From NCBI GenBank assembly GCA_029721515.1, contig CM056559.1, forward strand, positions 24,335,565-24,399,564: a stretch of 64,000 nt of DNA. The letters are read 5' to 3'. A program made the position numbers and the translations under genes. This document shows, piece after piece, positions 11,850 to 24,745 of the stretch (its first letter is position 1; each line of letters starts with the position of its first letter). Below the pieces are notes generated by a model that saw nothing but the letters and a program-made list of their open reading frames with translations, was not told the DNA's origin and ran no database searches. Source of the stretch: Synanceia verrucosa (taxonomy: Eukaryota > Chordata > Actinopteri > Perciformes > Synanceiidae).

Positions 11850-14800
11850 TGTGAGTACCGGCCCCATCAGCTGAAAACACAGCAGAGACAAGAGGAGGAC
11901 AGGACAATATAATGCTTCATTTAGCCAATGGCCAGCTTGTTCCTTTGCAGTGCTTGGATACAAGACATCCGTCTCCAGCCCCCCGACTCATGCAATACTC
12001 CTCTACTAGAGTGTCAATCTATAGTATAGATTGGTTTTGTAGACACGTAAGTACACATTCAAAGACACACAAGTACAGTATCTATATATACACTTCAAGG
12101 TTGGTGGTCAGATTGCCTTTTTTTAATCACAATGACAACTTACTGCTGTAACAGCTGTAAGTTATATAATGTAAACTTGAGCTGGAACCGGTAGCCATGA
12201 GTACAATGGGCTTATTATGGATACTCCAATATTCTCATTTTACAGTGTGTTGATTCAGCTTCATTTGAATATCAGTCTCATAACTCAGCTAATATGCCTG
12301 ACAGCGGCTTCTGAGTGATAATGGAGCCTGTTTAAAAGATTATGATTTTCTTTTTCTGTCAGTGTTGTTATTATTCTGTGTCAGAACCCAACTCTTCCTG
12401 GATGTAAAAGGCTTCTAGTTTCCATAGGAAAGAGAGGACAGGAAATGCTATTTTCTGCTAAAAAAAAAAGGTGATGTCTTCTAGTTTCACACCTTCTTCA
12501 TGGATGTACTGTCCTAAATACCCACATTCTCTCTCTGATTGTCTCCCCAACATCCTGGGAGTCTTGACCCAAGAGAAACCAGCTCATACCTCATTTTATA
12601 CTAATTTTCAGGGTTCAGGTGACAACTAGGCAAATGCTGGTTAAAATGCTATGTTACTGACTATTTGAAAACTTCTTAATCGGTTAAATATTTAATTCCA
12701 TGTCTTGCTGCAACAAATGAAACATTAATTTTCTTGGTACGTAAAGCACAATTTCCCATGAGGTGACTCCGCACTGACCTGACCGCCCACCTCGCCCCCC
12801 GCTACCGGCTGAGGCATGTCAGTCCTACTTAAAAGTGACATTCAAAATGTAAATTAAAATATTTATATGAAACATTAGCGCTCAACTGCTATTTGAAATG
12901 TTCTCGATTGCACATGAATATTTCAAACGCTACACAAGCAAAACAAAATGCTCAGTGTATCCTTTGTTTTGTTTTTTGCTTTAAATTAAAAATATCTAAC
13001 CTTGACATTTTTCAACTACATAAAACTTCAGTCTACTGAAGATAGGTGCAGGTTTTCTGTCTTATCTCACAAGTTTAGTGTCTGGCTAGCTCATCACCTG
13101 CAATATTTGCCTTCTTTTTAACTATCTCTGATCTTCATGTTGGACATTCACTTCAAGGTTTGAAGTCTTTGTCCACACATATACACTTGGTTCAATCCTC
13201 ACTTTGGCCCCCTTCAACAAACCGCTCTGGGTCCTTTGCTCAGTATAGTTTATGGCCCTTGTGACTACTGTTTTGGAAGCCGACACTTGCCCTGTGAGGG
13301 CCATAGCCTACAGTATTTCTTGACTTTTCGTTCAAAGGACACATCAGAGCTTACGTGCATGAATCAACCCCTGAGTGTCCCATTGCTGAGTAAGTTTAAT
13401 ACAGTGAGAAATACAGGGTATTTTCTAGGCATGCAAATTATGAGATTTCTACAATATATTATCAGATAATGTATGAATATAAATATAAATCATTTGTTTA
13501 AAGAAAAAAAAATCCTAACACTTTAAAATCTCCCACTCCCTAATTCAGTGTTTGTTTTTTTTTTCATTTTGTTTCGGTTTGTTTTTTCGCAGATGCTTGT
13601 CCAATCAATGTATTTATTTTCGCTGTGACATTTTAGCATCTTACTATGTATTCCATTTGCTAAACAATACGTTTGTCATTAGCGAGAGATCATCTTTCAT
13701 TGCTGGAATGTCATCTGTTGTCTGTGTGTTCTCATGGGAATAAACATAATATGGCCGAAAGAACAACATGTTCCTGTTAGATAATGCGTGCATGCATGAG
13801 TGATTGTATAGAGTGTGTGTGAGTGTGTGACTATTTTGCACAAAACTTCACAACTGAGGATGGGAGGGTTTTATTTACTGTGTGTGACACTCCACTGTAT
13901 CAGCTGTAGTGTGATAAAATGATTTATGGCCATGACTCTGTAAACTGTCTGATGCAGAAGCCACCTGAACACTAGATTAGTCATGTAGCAAATCATGAAA
14001 GGGACACTTAGGCAACCTTTAGTTATCAGCACTGAACAATCTCGTCTTGCACTGAGGCTCAAGGCAAAAACTACTTCATGCATGCATAAGGGATAATACC
14101 AAGACTTTGTTGTGTCCGTGTCTAAATTTGAATTTATTAATTAAAATTACACAGCAGCAAAGTGTGTGTGCATAAACCCTTCCTGTGCTACACCCTGAAA
14201 TCTAACAATAGTTGTCTGTGCCTATAAAGGCAAATAACCAATGGTTTCTGGTTGATGAGAAGACTGTGTCTGCTGGAGTCCTCAGGACCTTAACAGCATC
14301 CCTGAGTCAGCTTTGTGTGTTAGGAGACAGCAACAGAAACATGCACACACACACAGGAAAACACAATCACAGAAAACAGCCGGCAGACTGATTAAGAAGT
14401 CCACCACAGCTATTAACTCGCAACAGAGAAAAAGCTGCAGAAGTCAGAGGGGTAATGACATTTATCCAGCATCTACAGAGCGCAAACAGTCATAAAATTA
14501 AACACAGTGTTACATTTGGTTGCCGGTGTGTCATAGAAATACACTGAATCAGAGCAAAGTGCTGTTGAGGCTATTCCTGTCCGAGCTATTAAATTTGGGA
14601 GCTGGATCGTGAGCAAGCGGACAGTTCCTGATTCAAATCTGAATAATGTACGATGCTGAATATAATGCGCCATAGAACGGTGCATTGAAATAGGTACCCA
14701 AGGCAGGTGCATGTGTGTGAGCATGGGAAAGAAAGAGAAGGGGAGAGACCTAATCAGTCATCACAACCTCAAGCCAACAGTACAATAAGCACACAATAAC

Positions 14801-16464
14801 ACCTGCAAACATGCAACAAAACACTAAATTATCCCTCTCAGCCTTTGTCAAGTTTAATGCTCCATTTTTACAATGAGGAAATTATGAGAGGAAAAGAGCA
14901 AAAAAAGAAAAAAATACTTAAGTTGATGAACGGCATCGCCCCAACGGAGTCACTAGCAACTGTTTTTTCTCTCTTTCCATGGCTTGCTAATACTCCTCCC
15001 TCCTCCTTTAAATAATGCATGCTTGTGATGAAGAAGGAAGCAAATAGGCCATTAACAACTGTGTAGTCATAGTAAAACATCCTGCACAAGAAAGGGACGG
15101 GGAAAAAACAGCAAGTGGGAGGAATTTTACTCTGCTGTAACACAACAGAGTAAGCTTTTTCCATCCCCTTGCTCCATCCTCAGACTCCCCTTATTCTGCT
15201 CAAACTACTCCCACACACAATTCAACAGGGCATGGGTTATTTTACAGTATGTTCACCTTTTTCCATGGATTTACTGGTGATGGTTTTTTTTTCAACTAAC
15301 CAGAGCAACATCCAAAGAAGAGCTGTGACTCTGTGCTGCAATTATATATTATTAAGCATTCAAATATCCACTTACATGGTAGTGTAATGATTGCATTCTC
15401 TTACAGCCCCCACTGGTAACAGAAGGCTTTATTTCTGTGCTTCATGTCATTTGTCCCATTTTTCTTTTTCAAGCTTGTAATTTAACTCCCTGTGCGCACA
15501 TTCATCTTCATGTGAAGCTCTGTGTTTTACTCCATAAGACTTTCCTGGGAATCTGCTTCTGCACTGTTAGTCTACACAAAAGCAGTAAGCCTCCAGGATC
15601 CAGCGGCGAACACGTTACAAAACCTTATGTAACACAGCTTCACACAGAGCAAATGAACCAATCACACGAGGGTGATGTATTTCAGTCTGCTGTTGGTTCA
15701 GTGTGAAAATTTGTTTGAAACGGGTCAATTAAACAGTTTGAATAAGTCAGTTTGGAGGGGAAATCTTTTTTTTCATATCTTTTTCCAAGCAGAAACATTG
15801 CATAGCCCGTTAAACGCATACAATGTACAGCCTCACACATTTCTCAGACTGTCTTGTCATGTGTGAGGGCAGACATTTCACAGCTAGAGCCTAGAAGTAT
15901 GAAAAGAGAAAAACATTAGCACAGTTAAATCTGAGTCTGTATAAAATGAGCTTGATAAAGAGTATTTTCCCAGAGTTTTGAATTAAGCAGGCAGACAGAT
16001 ACACAGACACAGAGAGAGAAACCTTTGCCTTTTCCCAGCCAGGAGTCAGAGGTCTGTTCTTTGATGTTTGGACGATGGCAGCCTTTGAGGAGGATTTCTA
16101 TGGCCGCAGAGTGGCTGTGGCTTCAAATTAAACTGGCTGAGCTTCTCCTGCTGAGATGCACAGGCTGGCAACATTGAGTGCGCAAGAGTATTGTCACAAC
16201 GCCTACATTTTCTTCTTTTTGTTGTACATTTTTGATTGTTTTTGCTGTTTTTCAGTCGCTTAGTTGCCCTCAGTGTTTCCCCACATTCCCTCATTATCTC
16301 CACTGCATATGTATCATGCTTCTTGTTCTGCTTCTGCCTTGTTCTCCTTATGAAGTAAAAAACTGGTTGCTCCTGTCTCTGAGTCTTGGTTTTGACTCAA
16401 ACCTTTACAAATATTCAAGGATGTAAACCGTATAATCAGAGCCCATGTTAAAATGTTAATTTTG
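11850..16464. other. Gene-poor stretch downstream of kcnj5
   Basis: The 3' untranslated region of kcnj5 must begin here, but I cannot place its end. An AATAAA lies at about 13738, too far to be assigned with confidence. Small open frames in this stretch have no recognisable domain and biased composition. Confidence 0.6.
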
Positions 16465-16885
16465 TGACTTATACCGCTTTCACAATTCAGGATTTTCTAA
16501 CCCGGGTCGACCCGCCTTGACTCAGCATTAGGGTACTTTCACACCGCCAGCAGTCGCAGGTCTGACCTCCTGCTGTGAAAGCTGCTTCATGTTGGCACTT
16601 CCATTAAAGATTGCATCGCTACACATTTGATTTGTTTGACTGAAATCTCTGCTCTTCAGAGATCGTCTCTTGGAAAGCAACACGAGGACTGATATTATGG
16701 GAGTGGACCAAAACTTTGCTCTGTTCTGAGATCAGAGTGAGCAGCTCTGCAGCCCTGGAGCCGATAAATTCCCAGGTCGGTTGGAGGGTCGTTTGACCCG
16801 GGTCAAAATGCTGCAACAACCCTTTCACCCTGCACAAAAAATGCCAAATCAACCAAGAGTTTCATGCAGTGCGAAAGAGGCTATA
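16465..16885. mobile_element. Possible degenerate non-autonomous DNA element
   Basis: The left side carries TATACCGCTTTCACA and, about 25 bp further in, ACCCGGGTCGACC. The right side read in reverse carries TATAGCCTCTTTCGCA and GACCCGGGTCAAA. This mirrored pair of motifs about 400 bp apart suggests imperfect terminal inverted repeats. No clear target duplication is visible, and the superfamily is unknown. Confidence 0.35.
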
Positions 16886-18727
16886 TTTTCTTTGCTTTTT
16901 GCCAAATAGAATATTGATATCACTCTCAGCATGATGACTGGAAACAATAAGTCTAAAACTATCTAATTTATATAATCCATACATTTTTTTTAAAAAAAAA
17001 GTTTAAAAATCATAAATTGCAGTTTTACGGGGAATTAGGCTAGCTTTCCCTGCTTTCTGGCTGTAGCTTCATATTTAGCATACAAAGATGAGACAAGAAA
17101 TCAAACTGTGAAGCTATTCTTTTAAGTCTCCCAAGTAAAAATCATCACGTCTTTATTTCTTGAAAGCTCTTTGAGATAATTCTGTCACTGCAGGTTTTGC
17201 ACAAAACTGTAAAGACCAGACAGAGTTGGATTAATTGGCCTTATAGCATCATCGTCAGCCATAACTTCTACATTAAAACTGTAGTGAAACAGGACCTGGA
17301 TCATCACCTACAGTGGAACGATGAGTCTGTCATCCACAGTTTACTGACTCATCATCTAACAGCACAGAGCAACGCAGCAGACGGTGTGTGCTGTGATGTG
17401 TGAAAAACTGTTTGATTTTTAGTATTTTCATTTGGTTTATTAGACAAACATGGTGAGAAAAAAAACATCCAAACCTTTTTCTTTCTATAGCCCTCTTTCT
17501 GGAATATTGCACAGCCAGTTTTGACATGAGAAAATCAATCCTCATATGGTCTCCTATCTAAATATTGCACTAACAAGTGTAGAGGAAAACAGACTGGATC
17601 TGAAGAATGCATTTGAACTCGTGGTGGATTTAAGCCTTCTTGAGAACCTTTTGAATGTGTAGGAGAAATCGAGTCTGTGAGATGTGAGAGATCCCACATC
17701 AATGATAGTGATAAATCAATAGTCCCACACAATGACTCCAGATGAAGGCACTGGTTAGCTTTGTCTGGGAGCTCTGCTAGAAAGAAGCACTTTGCTTCAA
17801 CAAGATTTCTCAAGCCTCCGTAAGACCTGCTTTGTGTGCTGGCAGTAAGGTTATAGCAATATTTAAACGTCAGCCATTCATGAAAGATGCAAACCTTCCT
17901 GTATGTTGAATGGAATGCAGAAAGCATAGCGCCTTTAGACGCTCAGAGGGTTTATTGATTTAATAACACCAGAAACTGTCTGAATCAATACTCAAGCCAA
18001 TGAAGCATCCCTAAATTTTCTGTGAAAATCATACAAATTAAATTATGCAGGGTTTATGTTTTCATTCCCTGCAGTGAGTGTGCAGTGTGTAATGTTGTAA
18101 GTGCAGGAAAAAAAAAACTGTGGGTTTATTGGCAGAAATCATCATGAGATGCAGCATATGTGGTTTCAAGTGCAATTAATAGAGAAGATGAGTAAAGTAG
18201 CCCAAACATAACGACTTATTTCACTGCCTACTGTGCAGTTTGTCTGGAGAAGGCAACTATGGGAAACCAGATGACCTCATGCAGAGATGTTTGTATACTC
18301 TATATTTATCCTTTCATTCTTTCATTCTTTTATTCTCTCTCTCTCTCTCTCTCTCTCTGTCCATGTCACTTGCTTATTGAGTGGGTAACCCTCATGAATC
18401 CTCTCCCTCCTATGCACTAAAACAATACTAGAATCGGAAAGAAGCGCTGTCCGATTCTCACCTGCCTGATGTTGATCACCGCAGCACACACACCGACGCC
18501 ATTGCGAAACCTGCACCCGCATCATTAAAATCAATAGGTAATTTAAAATGTGTCATAAAGTTGCTTTTGAGAAAATGTGAACAAACCCCAAAGTGTCTCA
18601 AGAGTATGTCACTGCAGGATCAAAAGAAAGCCACGTAGAATTCTTTGCTTTGTCATGCAGCTAAAATTGCTGTACACATGCTCTCCTGTGCCTCTGATGA
18701 TGGAGAAGATTGCAAAAAAATTTTACA
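16886..18727. other. No gene; microsatellite near 18334
   Basis: I see no coding or RNA gene here. A minus-strand open frame of about 130 codons at 17535-17927 has no domain or splice support. Confidence 0.5.
18334..18358. repeat. (TC)n microsatellite
   Basis: This is an uninterrupted run of TC dinucleotides preceded by TTCATTCTTTCATTC-type imperfect repeats. Confidence 0.9.
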
Positions 18728-18942
18728 ATAGAGTAGAACAGAATGCCCTTTATTGTCATTGTACAATTGTGTAAAGAAATTGCAGAGCTTCTCCCTTTTA
18801 AGTGTGCGGTTAGAAGAACAAAAATAAGTGTAAAATCTTGGAATATAAATGCAAAAAACTTTTAAAAAATAAGTATAAAATTAAGTATAAATAAACAATT
18901 ATAAAATAAATAAACATAATAAAAATTGGCTTATATGCAAAT
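18728..18942 (+). repeat. Dispersed repeat fragment with CCTTTATTGTCATT core
   Basis: The core CCCTTTATTGTCATTGTACA followed by AAATTGCAGAG matches a common teleost dispersed repeat. A related copy at about 47945 has CCTTTATTATATGCATACAA then GAAATTAGGAG. The SINE at 18943 may have inserted into it, because ATTGCACTG, an expected later part, lies on the other side at about 19310. Confidence 0.4.
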
Positions 18943-19301
18943 ATCCATCCATCCATTTTCTACCGCTTATCCTCTCATCGGGTCATGGGGGGCTGGAGCC
19001 TATCCCAGCTGTCTTGGGCGAGAAGCAGGGGACACCGTGGACAAGTCTCCAGTTCATCACAGGACACATAGAGACAGACAACCACTCACACTCACATTCA
19101 CACCTACGGTCAATTTAAATTAACCAATTAACCTAATCCCCATGCATGTTTTTGGATGGTGGGAGGAAGCCGAAGTACCAGAGAGAACCCACACAGACAT
19201 GAGGAGAACATGCAAACGCCACACAGAAAGGCCCCGGGCCCAGGATTCAAACCCGGTACCTTCTTGCTGTGAGGCGACAGTGCTAACCACTACAACTACT
19301 G
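18943..19301 (-). mobile_element. tRNA-derived SINE, near full length
   Basis: Read on the minus strand, this has the GTGGTTAGC A-box region, the B-box area (GGGTTTGAATCC, with one change from the consensus at 1580) and the whole body down to the GGATGGATGGAT tail. The extreme 5' end (GGCGGCACGG) is missing or diverged. No target duplication is visible. The changed B box suggests an older copy than the one at 1580. Confidence 0.75.
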
Positions 19302-20952
19302 TAGAAATCTATTGCACTGGGTATTTGACAATGTACAAAATAAATAACCTTCAAAAAAATCATCTACTTGATGCTTTTTCTTAAAGCCTGAGTAACAAAA
19401 TACAGCGATACCAGCTGACAGAGTGAGTCTACCAGCAGCTAAATCCCTGCTTCTTAAAAGACGTGCTCAGTTATTGCTCATACTGCCACATCACATCGCT
19501 CGTACAGTGTGAACGCTGCCTCACTTCACCTTCTGTGGGCTGTTTGGGTTTTGAGAGAAATATCAAATATTTATAGATGTAAAGTTTAAAGATTCTGCGT
19601 TAAATTGTAGTGAATTCATCTTGTGTGTTTGAACCAGGGCTATTGTTTCCTTTGGGACCTGCCGCTTGCATGCTCTGTGAGCTGCTTTGTGCTATAACTC
19701 CTCTTCATGCATAAGGCGGCCATCCTTTATGAGTCATACTATAATCACATCAAGCATATACAGCACCACACATACATTGCTGCTGCTGTTTCAAATATGC
19801 ATTTACAGCAGGCCAGTCAGAGCGCACTACTGTGGAACACGCTCCCTACAGCTAACTTCCTTTATGCAAACTAAGCCGATGAGTCTGAAAGACTCTTGAA
19901 GTCCCAGAAGTTTTATGCATCTTCGACACATGCTTCCTTGTCACTGCATGTCCTCCCTCCAGCCAAGCTAGCTGTTTTGCCTGTGACCTTTTAACAGATT
20001 CCCCTGGCATCGCTGCAGCCTGCAGTCATTTGCAGTGTGCTCCGTCACAGTCAGCATAGTAAACCTTTCCAAAAGGGTCATAAAGTGTATGTCAAGCATC
20101 AGAGGTGGTCTGTTTGATGTATTTTTTTGTACAGATTGTGCATGTTGTTGTCATGATGAAATATTTCAAGGATGAAGAATCGGTAATATGCTTCCCACAC
20201 ACGCTGTGATTTGTTTGTTTGCCCTTCAGCATTGGATTAGGACTATATTTAGATGAATGAAATATGCTAATGAGCACCTAGCTTCTGGAAGGCATATCTG
20301 ACAGGCTCCACCACACGCTCCGCCAATTCTATAATCTTCACCTGAAATCCTGCTTCTGTTTTTTTCTTCACTCTATTGTGATCCCATTGTTAAAATGCTT
20401 ATGGAGTTGCATAAGATGAGGTTTGTTCCCATGGATGTGGATGCAAAGGGTGGGAGGAGTTCTCACATTGAAGACTGCACACTCACTGTGGAAGTTTATT
20501 GACGGCAGAAGGTGTGTCATCTAAAAATAATTAACCTTATTTTCAGAGTGGAGTTGCTGCTTTGCTATCTAGGCTAAGTGAAAACTGTAAACAAGCAGGG
20601 ACCATCAAGCCTAAACTATCGCCAATATCTACCTTAAAAGCTTCAAATTATGAAATATTCATTGTTTCTACTTAAACTTACAGTATTCTGAAAATCAATG
20701 GAAGTTATTTTCATCAGTCAGCTATTAAATTTGTGATATCAGAGCTTTATAAGCATCTGGATTAGTCTGAAAAACACAAAACTTGGGAAGGAATCAACAC
20801 TTAAAATAGAGAATTTATCATTTCTGTTTTAAAATACTACTACTTTTACTTATTGCTAATTAAAAACTAAAACTAATTTATCACTGCACCTCTATTCCAT
20901 TGTTAGATGAGAAAAGGATATATTCCTCTTTCCTGTTAAAGGGGAAGTGCTG
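19302..20952. other. No gene seen
   Basis: No open frame, RNA gene or clear repeat was recognised in this stretch. Confidence 0.5.
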
Positions 20953-21681
20953 TTTTTTACAAACTGGACCTTATTTCTGGGATAAAATACTGTAATTTAC
21001 TCACCCATTTCACTTTGAAGACAATTGGAGTATTTCCGACGATCTTTGTTTTGGCAATATCCATTTAACAGGAGTGAACGAAGCCACAAAATGCAGCCAG
21101 TAAATGACACAAACTTGACCGTTTCTCAAATAACGGACGTTTAATAAGATGGGCTACACTATTATTATTCTCATTTGAGTCAAGAGTTGTCCTTAACTTA
21201 AGAAAATTTAATCTTCAAACAGACTCTACTTCCTGTATATCATAGTTTACTAAGGACCCCTAGTGCCCACCTATGTGTCCTTCACAGTGCCTGAACTAAA
21301 ATACTTATTTGTGACGTTGTCACCCACGCATACATGCTTTGTTTTAGTACAGGCACTGTGAAGGACACATAGATGGGCACCAGGGGTCCTTAGTAAACTA
21401 TGATATACAGGAAGTAGAGTCTGTTTGAAGATTAAATTTTCTCAAGTTACGAACAACTCCTGACTCAAATGAGAGTAATAATAGTGTAGCCCATCTTATT
21501 AAACGTCCGTTATTTGAGAAATGGTCAAGTTTGTGTCGTTTACTGGCTGCATTTCGGAGCCCCGTTCACTCCTGTTAAATGGATATTGCCAAAACAAAGA
21601 TCGGAAATACTCCAAATGACTCTGAAGTGAAATGGGTGAGTCAATGACAGCGTTTTATCCCAGAAATAAGGTTTGTAAAAG
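20953..21681. repeat. Large inverted repeat (palindrome) with arms of about 335-345 bp
   Basis: The left arm (about 20953-21301) and the right arm (about 21341-21681) are reverse complements, with roughly 90% identity by eye over nearly their whole length. The loop is only about 39 bp and itself contains GTGACGTTGTCAC. Matching outer landmarks are CCTTATTTCTGGGATAAAA at 20969 and its complement ending at 21671. A few short indels separate the arms. No open frame or transposase is present. This fits a foldback-type non-autonomous DNA transposon, but clear target duplications are not visible. Confidence 0.85.
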
Positions 21682-23059
21682 CCTCGGTTTTTCCTGATGA
21701 AGGTCTGAGGATTGTTGCTGAGAGTGCTGGACAGGATGCAGAATTTTTTGGGGCTTTTTCATGTGTAAAATCACTGAGAACAGTGTTCACTAAAAAACAA
21801 TACAGGAAACAATGGATGATGTTGTGAAATATTCTGTTTAGCATAACTAAAGCCTGCTATGAGGTAAAATAATGGGTCCATACATTATGTAGATTATCTA
21901 AAAGTGTAGTAGCATTAAAGGCATAGTATGTGTAATTCTTTAGCTGCAGCCAACAGTTTATTTTATGTACTACTTAATCCAATCTAATCGTGGTGCAGAT
22001 CACATTAAGTAAGTACATTTATGATCCAGCTGGGTCAAAGCTAATAACAATTCACATGTTTGTTCTTTTCTTTCTTTCTGAAATATCTGGAATTCTTTGA
22101 AGCTGAATTGCATTTCCATCAGCGCTTCTTCAAAAAGGTAAAATGTGGTTACGCCACACTTTGTTGTTGATTTTGTGTGAGTGAAAGGAATATCCTTGAA
22201 GCTGAATGCAGAGGTGTCAAGCATTATGCAGCAAACGCCCTATACCCAAAGGCTTTGTTAAAAAAATAATACTTGAGACACCTGAGGCCATGTGAAACAA
22301 ATGAGGGTCATGTAAAAGAAAAAAGTAGGCCTCGCAATGACAGCTTTTCAGACATTTTGCATAAGTCCCCATGGTGCAGTTAGCTGTTTCCTAACTGCAT
22401 GCTAGTTTGTCCAAGTGATGCTAAAAACTGAGCATACAACTGTGGTCTAAAGGTATTTTGATAACAATTGTATGTCTGAATTATATCACACCTTTGACCA
22501 TTCAGTCTTCACTCTATTCCACAATTTTAGCAGAGACAATGTCGTTTCCCAGCTATATATTACTCTATGCTGTGTTAATGGTGCTCGTTATTGCTGCAAC
22601 AGTGAGTTCAGGGTTTGGGGATATCTGTGATTTTAGAGATTTTTTTTGCCTCAGGCAGTGAATTGCTTGGTATAGATTGCTTGCTTGGGGGTATTGGTTA
22701 CTTTTCAATAATATCATATGGCAGTGTAATTTGTACTCCTGAATATCAAATGAGATGGATGAAAAATGTGTGTTAAAAAGTTCTTAAGAGTCACTTCCCA
22801 GTGGCTCAGCAGATTGGGGCCTATGTGCTCCCAGTCATGCAAGTCCAAGTTTTCACATTTGTTGCATAATGAATCATCCCTCAAACCTCCTGTGCCCACA
22901 CTCTGTGCCACCTAATCAAGCAAAACCCCCATGATAGCAATCTCATGATGGCTCTCAGGAGATGATGAATAATGTTTAGTGAATCCTTCAGTCCACTGGT
23001 GTGCCATTCATTAGCATTCTGCTAACACTGAGATAAGCTGTAAAATCAGCTTTTGCTCC
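21682..23059. other. No gene seen
   Basis: No supported coding region, RNA gene or recognised repeat was found in this stretch. Confidence 0.5.
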
Positions 23060-23488
23060 TTAACTCTTTGAATGCCAGCCATTTTTTAAAACAGAAAGTG
23101 CCCATTTTGAGTCATATTTCAAGACCCACAGAACATTTTGTACTGTGTCTCTGAAAACACTGAATAGCCCAAATGAAAGAAGAGACTCTCTATTTCATCA
23201 TGAAAAAAAAAATGTTTTTACCTTGTTCCATTCTTGTTTTATCAGAGTAGAGTAGAGGACACTTTCACCCTAAACACCACTTTTTGTCCAGAATCTGTTT
23301 TGCTCTCTAATCTTGATCGTCTCCACTTCCTGCTTCGATCTCTGTGGTGTATACCGTCTCTTTATGCTCTGACTACATCTCCCAGGAGCCCCAAAATTTC
23401 TCACAGGCTGCGGGAGACCGCAATTGGCGACCCACTGCTGAAAAACACTTTGATGGCAAAAACACTTTAGTGGCACTCAAAGTGTTAA
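23060..23488 (-). mobile_element. TTAA-flanked non-autonomous DNA element, complete copy
   Basis: TTAA at 23060-23063 is followed by CTCTTTGAATGCCA. The other end at 23485-23488 mirrors it (TGGCACTCAAAGTG then TTAA). The interior (GAAGTGGAGACGATCAAGAT on the minus strand, then ACAAGAATGGAACAAGGTAA) is shared with the copies at 45491 and 50078. At 429 bp with no transposase it is a MITE. TTAA target sites and TIRs of this type are typical of piggyBac-like elements, which is how I would class it. Confidence 0.75.
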
Positions 23489-23599
23489 GCATAATCTGTT
23501 GCCATTGTGATTGACACCTTTACAGCTGATGAGGCAATGTGCAGTCTGAGTTAAGAAATGTTTTCCAAGAAATAGCCAGAAATAGCCATTAGAGTGTAA

Positions 23600-24745
23600 A
23601 AACAATGGACGTAGCACCCATTGGTGTGGGGGAGTCTGTTTTGTGCTCCTATCATGGGCATTTGAACTGCTCCATCTTGGATTTTAGTGGGCGTGTACTT
23701 TCCATATTTGGAGGAGAGGCAGTAACTTTATGGGTAAGCCAGCCGAGATCCCGCCCACTGAACTCAAGTTAACCGTGCCGAACTGAGCTAGCCAAAGGCT
23801 AATCAGCTAGGCTTGGCTAATCAGCAGCTACCGGCAGCAAAAACAGATCATAATGCTGCTGCTGCGTTTTAAAAATCACCTTTTCAGATTGAGCTGTTTT
23901 AGGTGGAGCTGCAGGGTTTGGTGGAGTTCCATCCATCCATTATCTACCGCTTATCCTCATAGGGTCGCGGGGGGGGGGGGCTGGGGCCTATCCCAGCTGT
24001 CTTAGGGCGGAAGGCAGGGTACACCCTGGACAAGTCTCCAGTTCATCACAGGACACATAGAGACAGACAACCACTCACACTCACATTCACACCTACGGTC
24101 AATTTAAATTAGCCAATTAACCTAATCCCCATACATGTTTGGATGATGGGAGGAAGCCGGAGTACCCGGAGAGAACCCACGCAGACACGGGGAGAACATG
24201 CAAACTCCATACAGAAAGGCCCCGGGCCGGGAATCGGGTACCTTCTTGCTGTGAGGCAACAGTGCTAACCACTGCTCCACCGTGCCGCCCACAACACGCC
24301 ATATTGCCAGAAAACACTACACGAAAATAGGCAAACAAACACGGACACTACAGTGCCTATTAACCACTTGATGTAGCCGCGGACCTCTGGGTGTAGCCTA
24401 GCCTAGCTCAGCTGATGCCTTAGCAAAGAGCTAACTGCTGGTAGCTGTCTGTGAACCTGTCACTCAACGTAACCACGCCCTAATTTATGCAAGAATTTTA
24501 AGCCGAAATAACACTAAAACAGTTGTGGTAAAAAAAGATTCACCCCCTCACAGTGTTCACAGAGGTGAAAACTATCGGTAGAGACCAAAAAATTAAAATG
24601 TACCAGGCTGTAAATATGTTTTTTAAAACTGTAAATTCAGCTATTTTAACATGGCAGTCAATGGAGAATTGAGCCAGCCTCCAGCGGCCCAGCATGAACG
24701 TGGCAGTGGTCCTCACTTGGAAAACCCACAACTCCCCCCTTGGAA
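23600..24745 (+). mobile_element. Composite dispersed repeat split by a SINE
   Basis: Both flanks of the SINE at 23929 look like halves of one teleost dispersed repeat of about 780 bp. The left half contains CCATCTTGGATTTTAGTGGG. The right half contains GGCAGTCAATGGAGAATTGA and GAGCCAGCCTCCAGCGGCC. I recognise these phrases as recurrent in fish genomes, but no second copy exists in the window. Its superfamily is unknown. Confidence 0.45.
23929..24290 (-). mobile_element. tRNA-derived SINE, full length
   Basis: On the minus strand this begins GGGCGGCACGGTGGAGCAGTGGTTAGC-like (positions 24290 to about 24264), has the GTTAGC A-box region, and ends in GGATGGATGG at 23929. The B-box region is partly deleted (GGTACCCGATTCCC instead of GGTTCGAATCC). 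It also carries a run of ten or more G/C at about 23970. No target duplication is visible. Confidence 0.78.

Noticed and set aside
17535..17927. 130-codon open frame on the minus strand
   Set aside because: It has no recognisable domain, splice context or conservation argument, and its length is plausible by chance in AT-balanced fish DNA.
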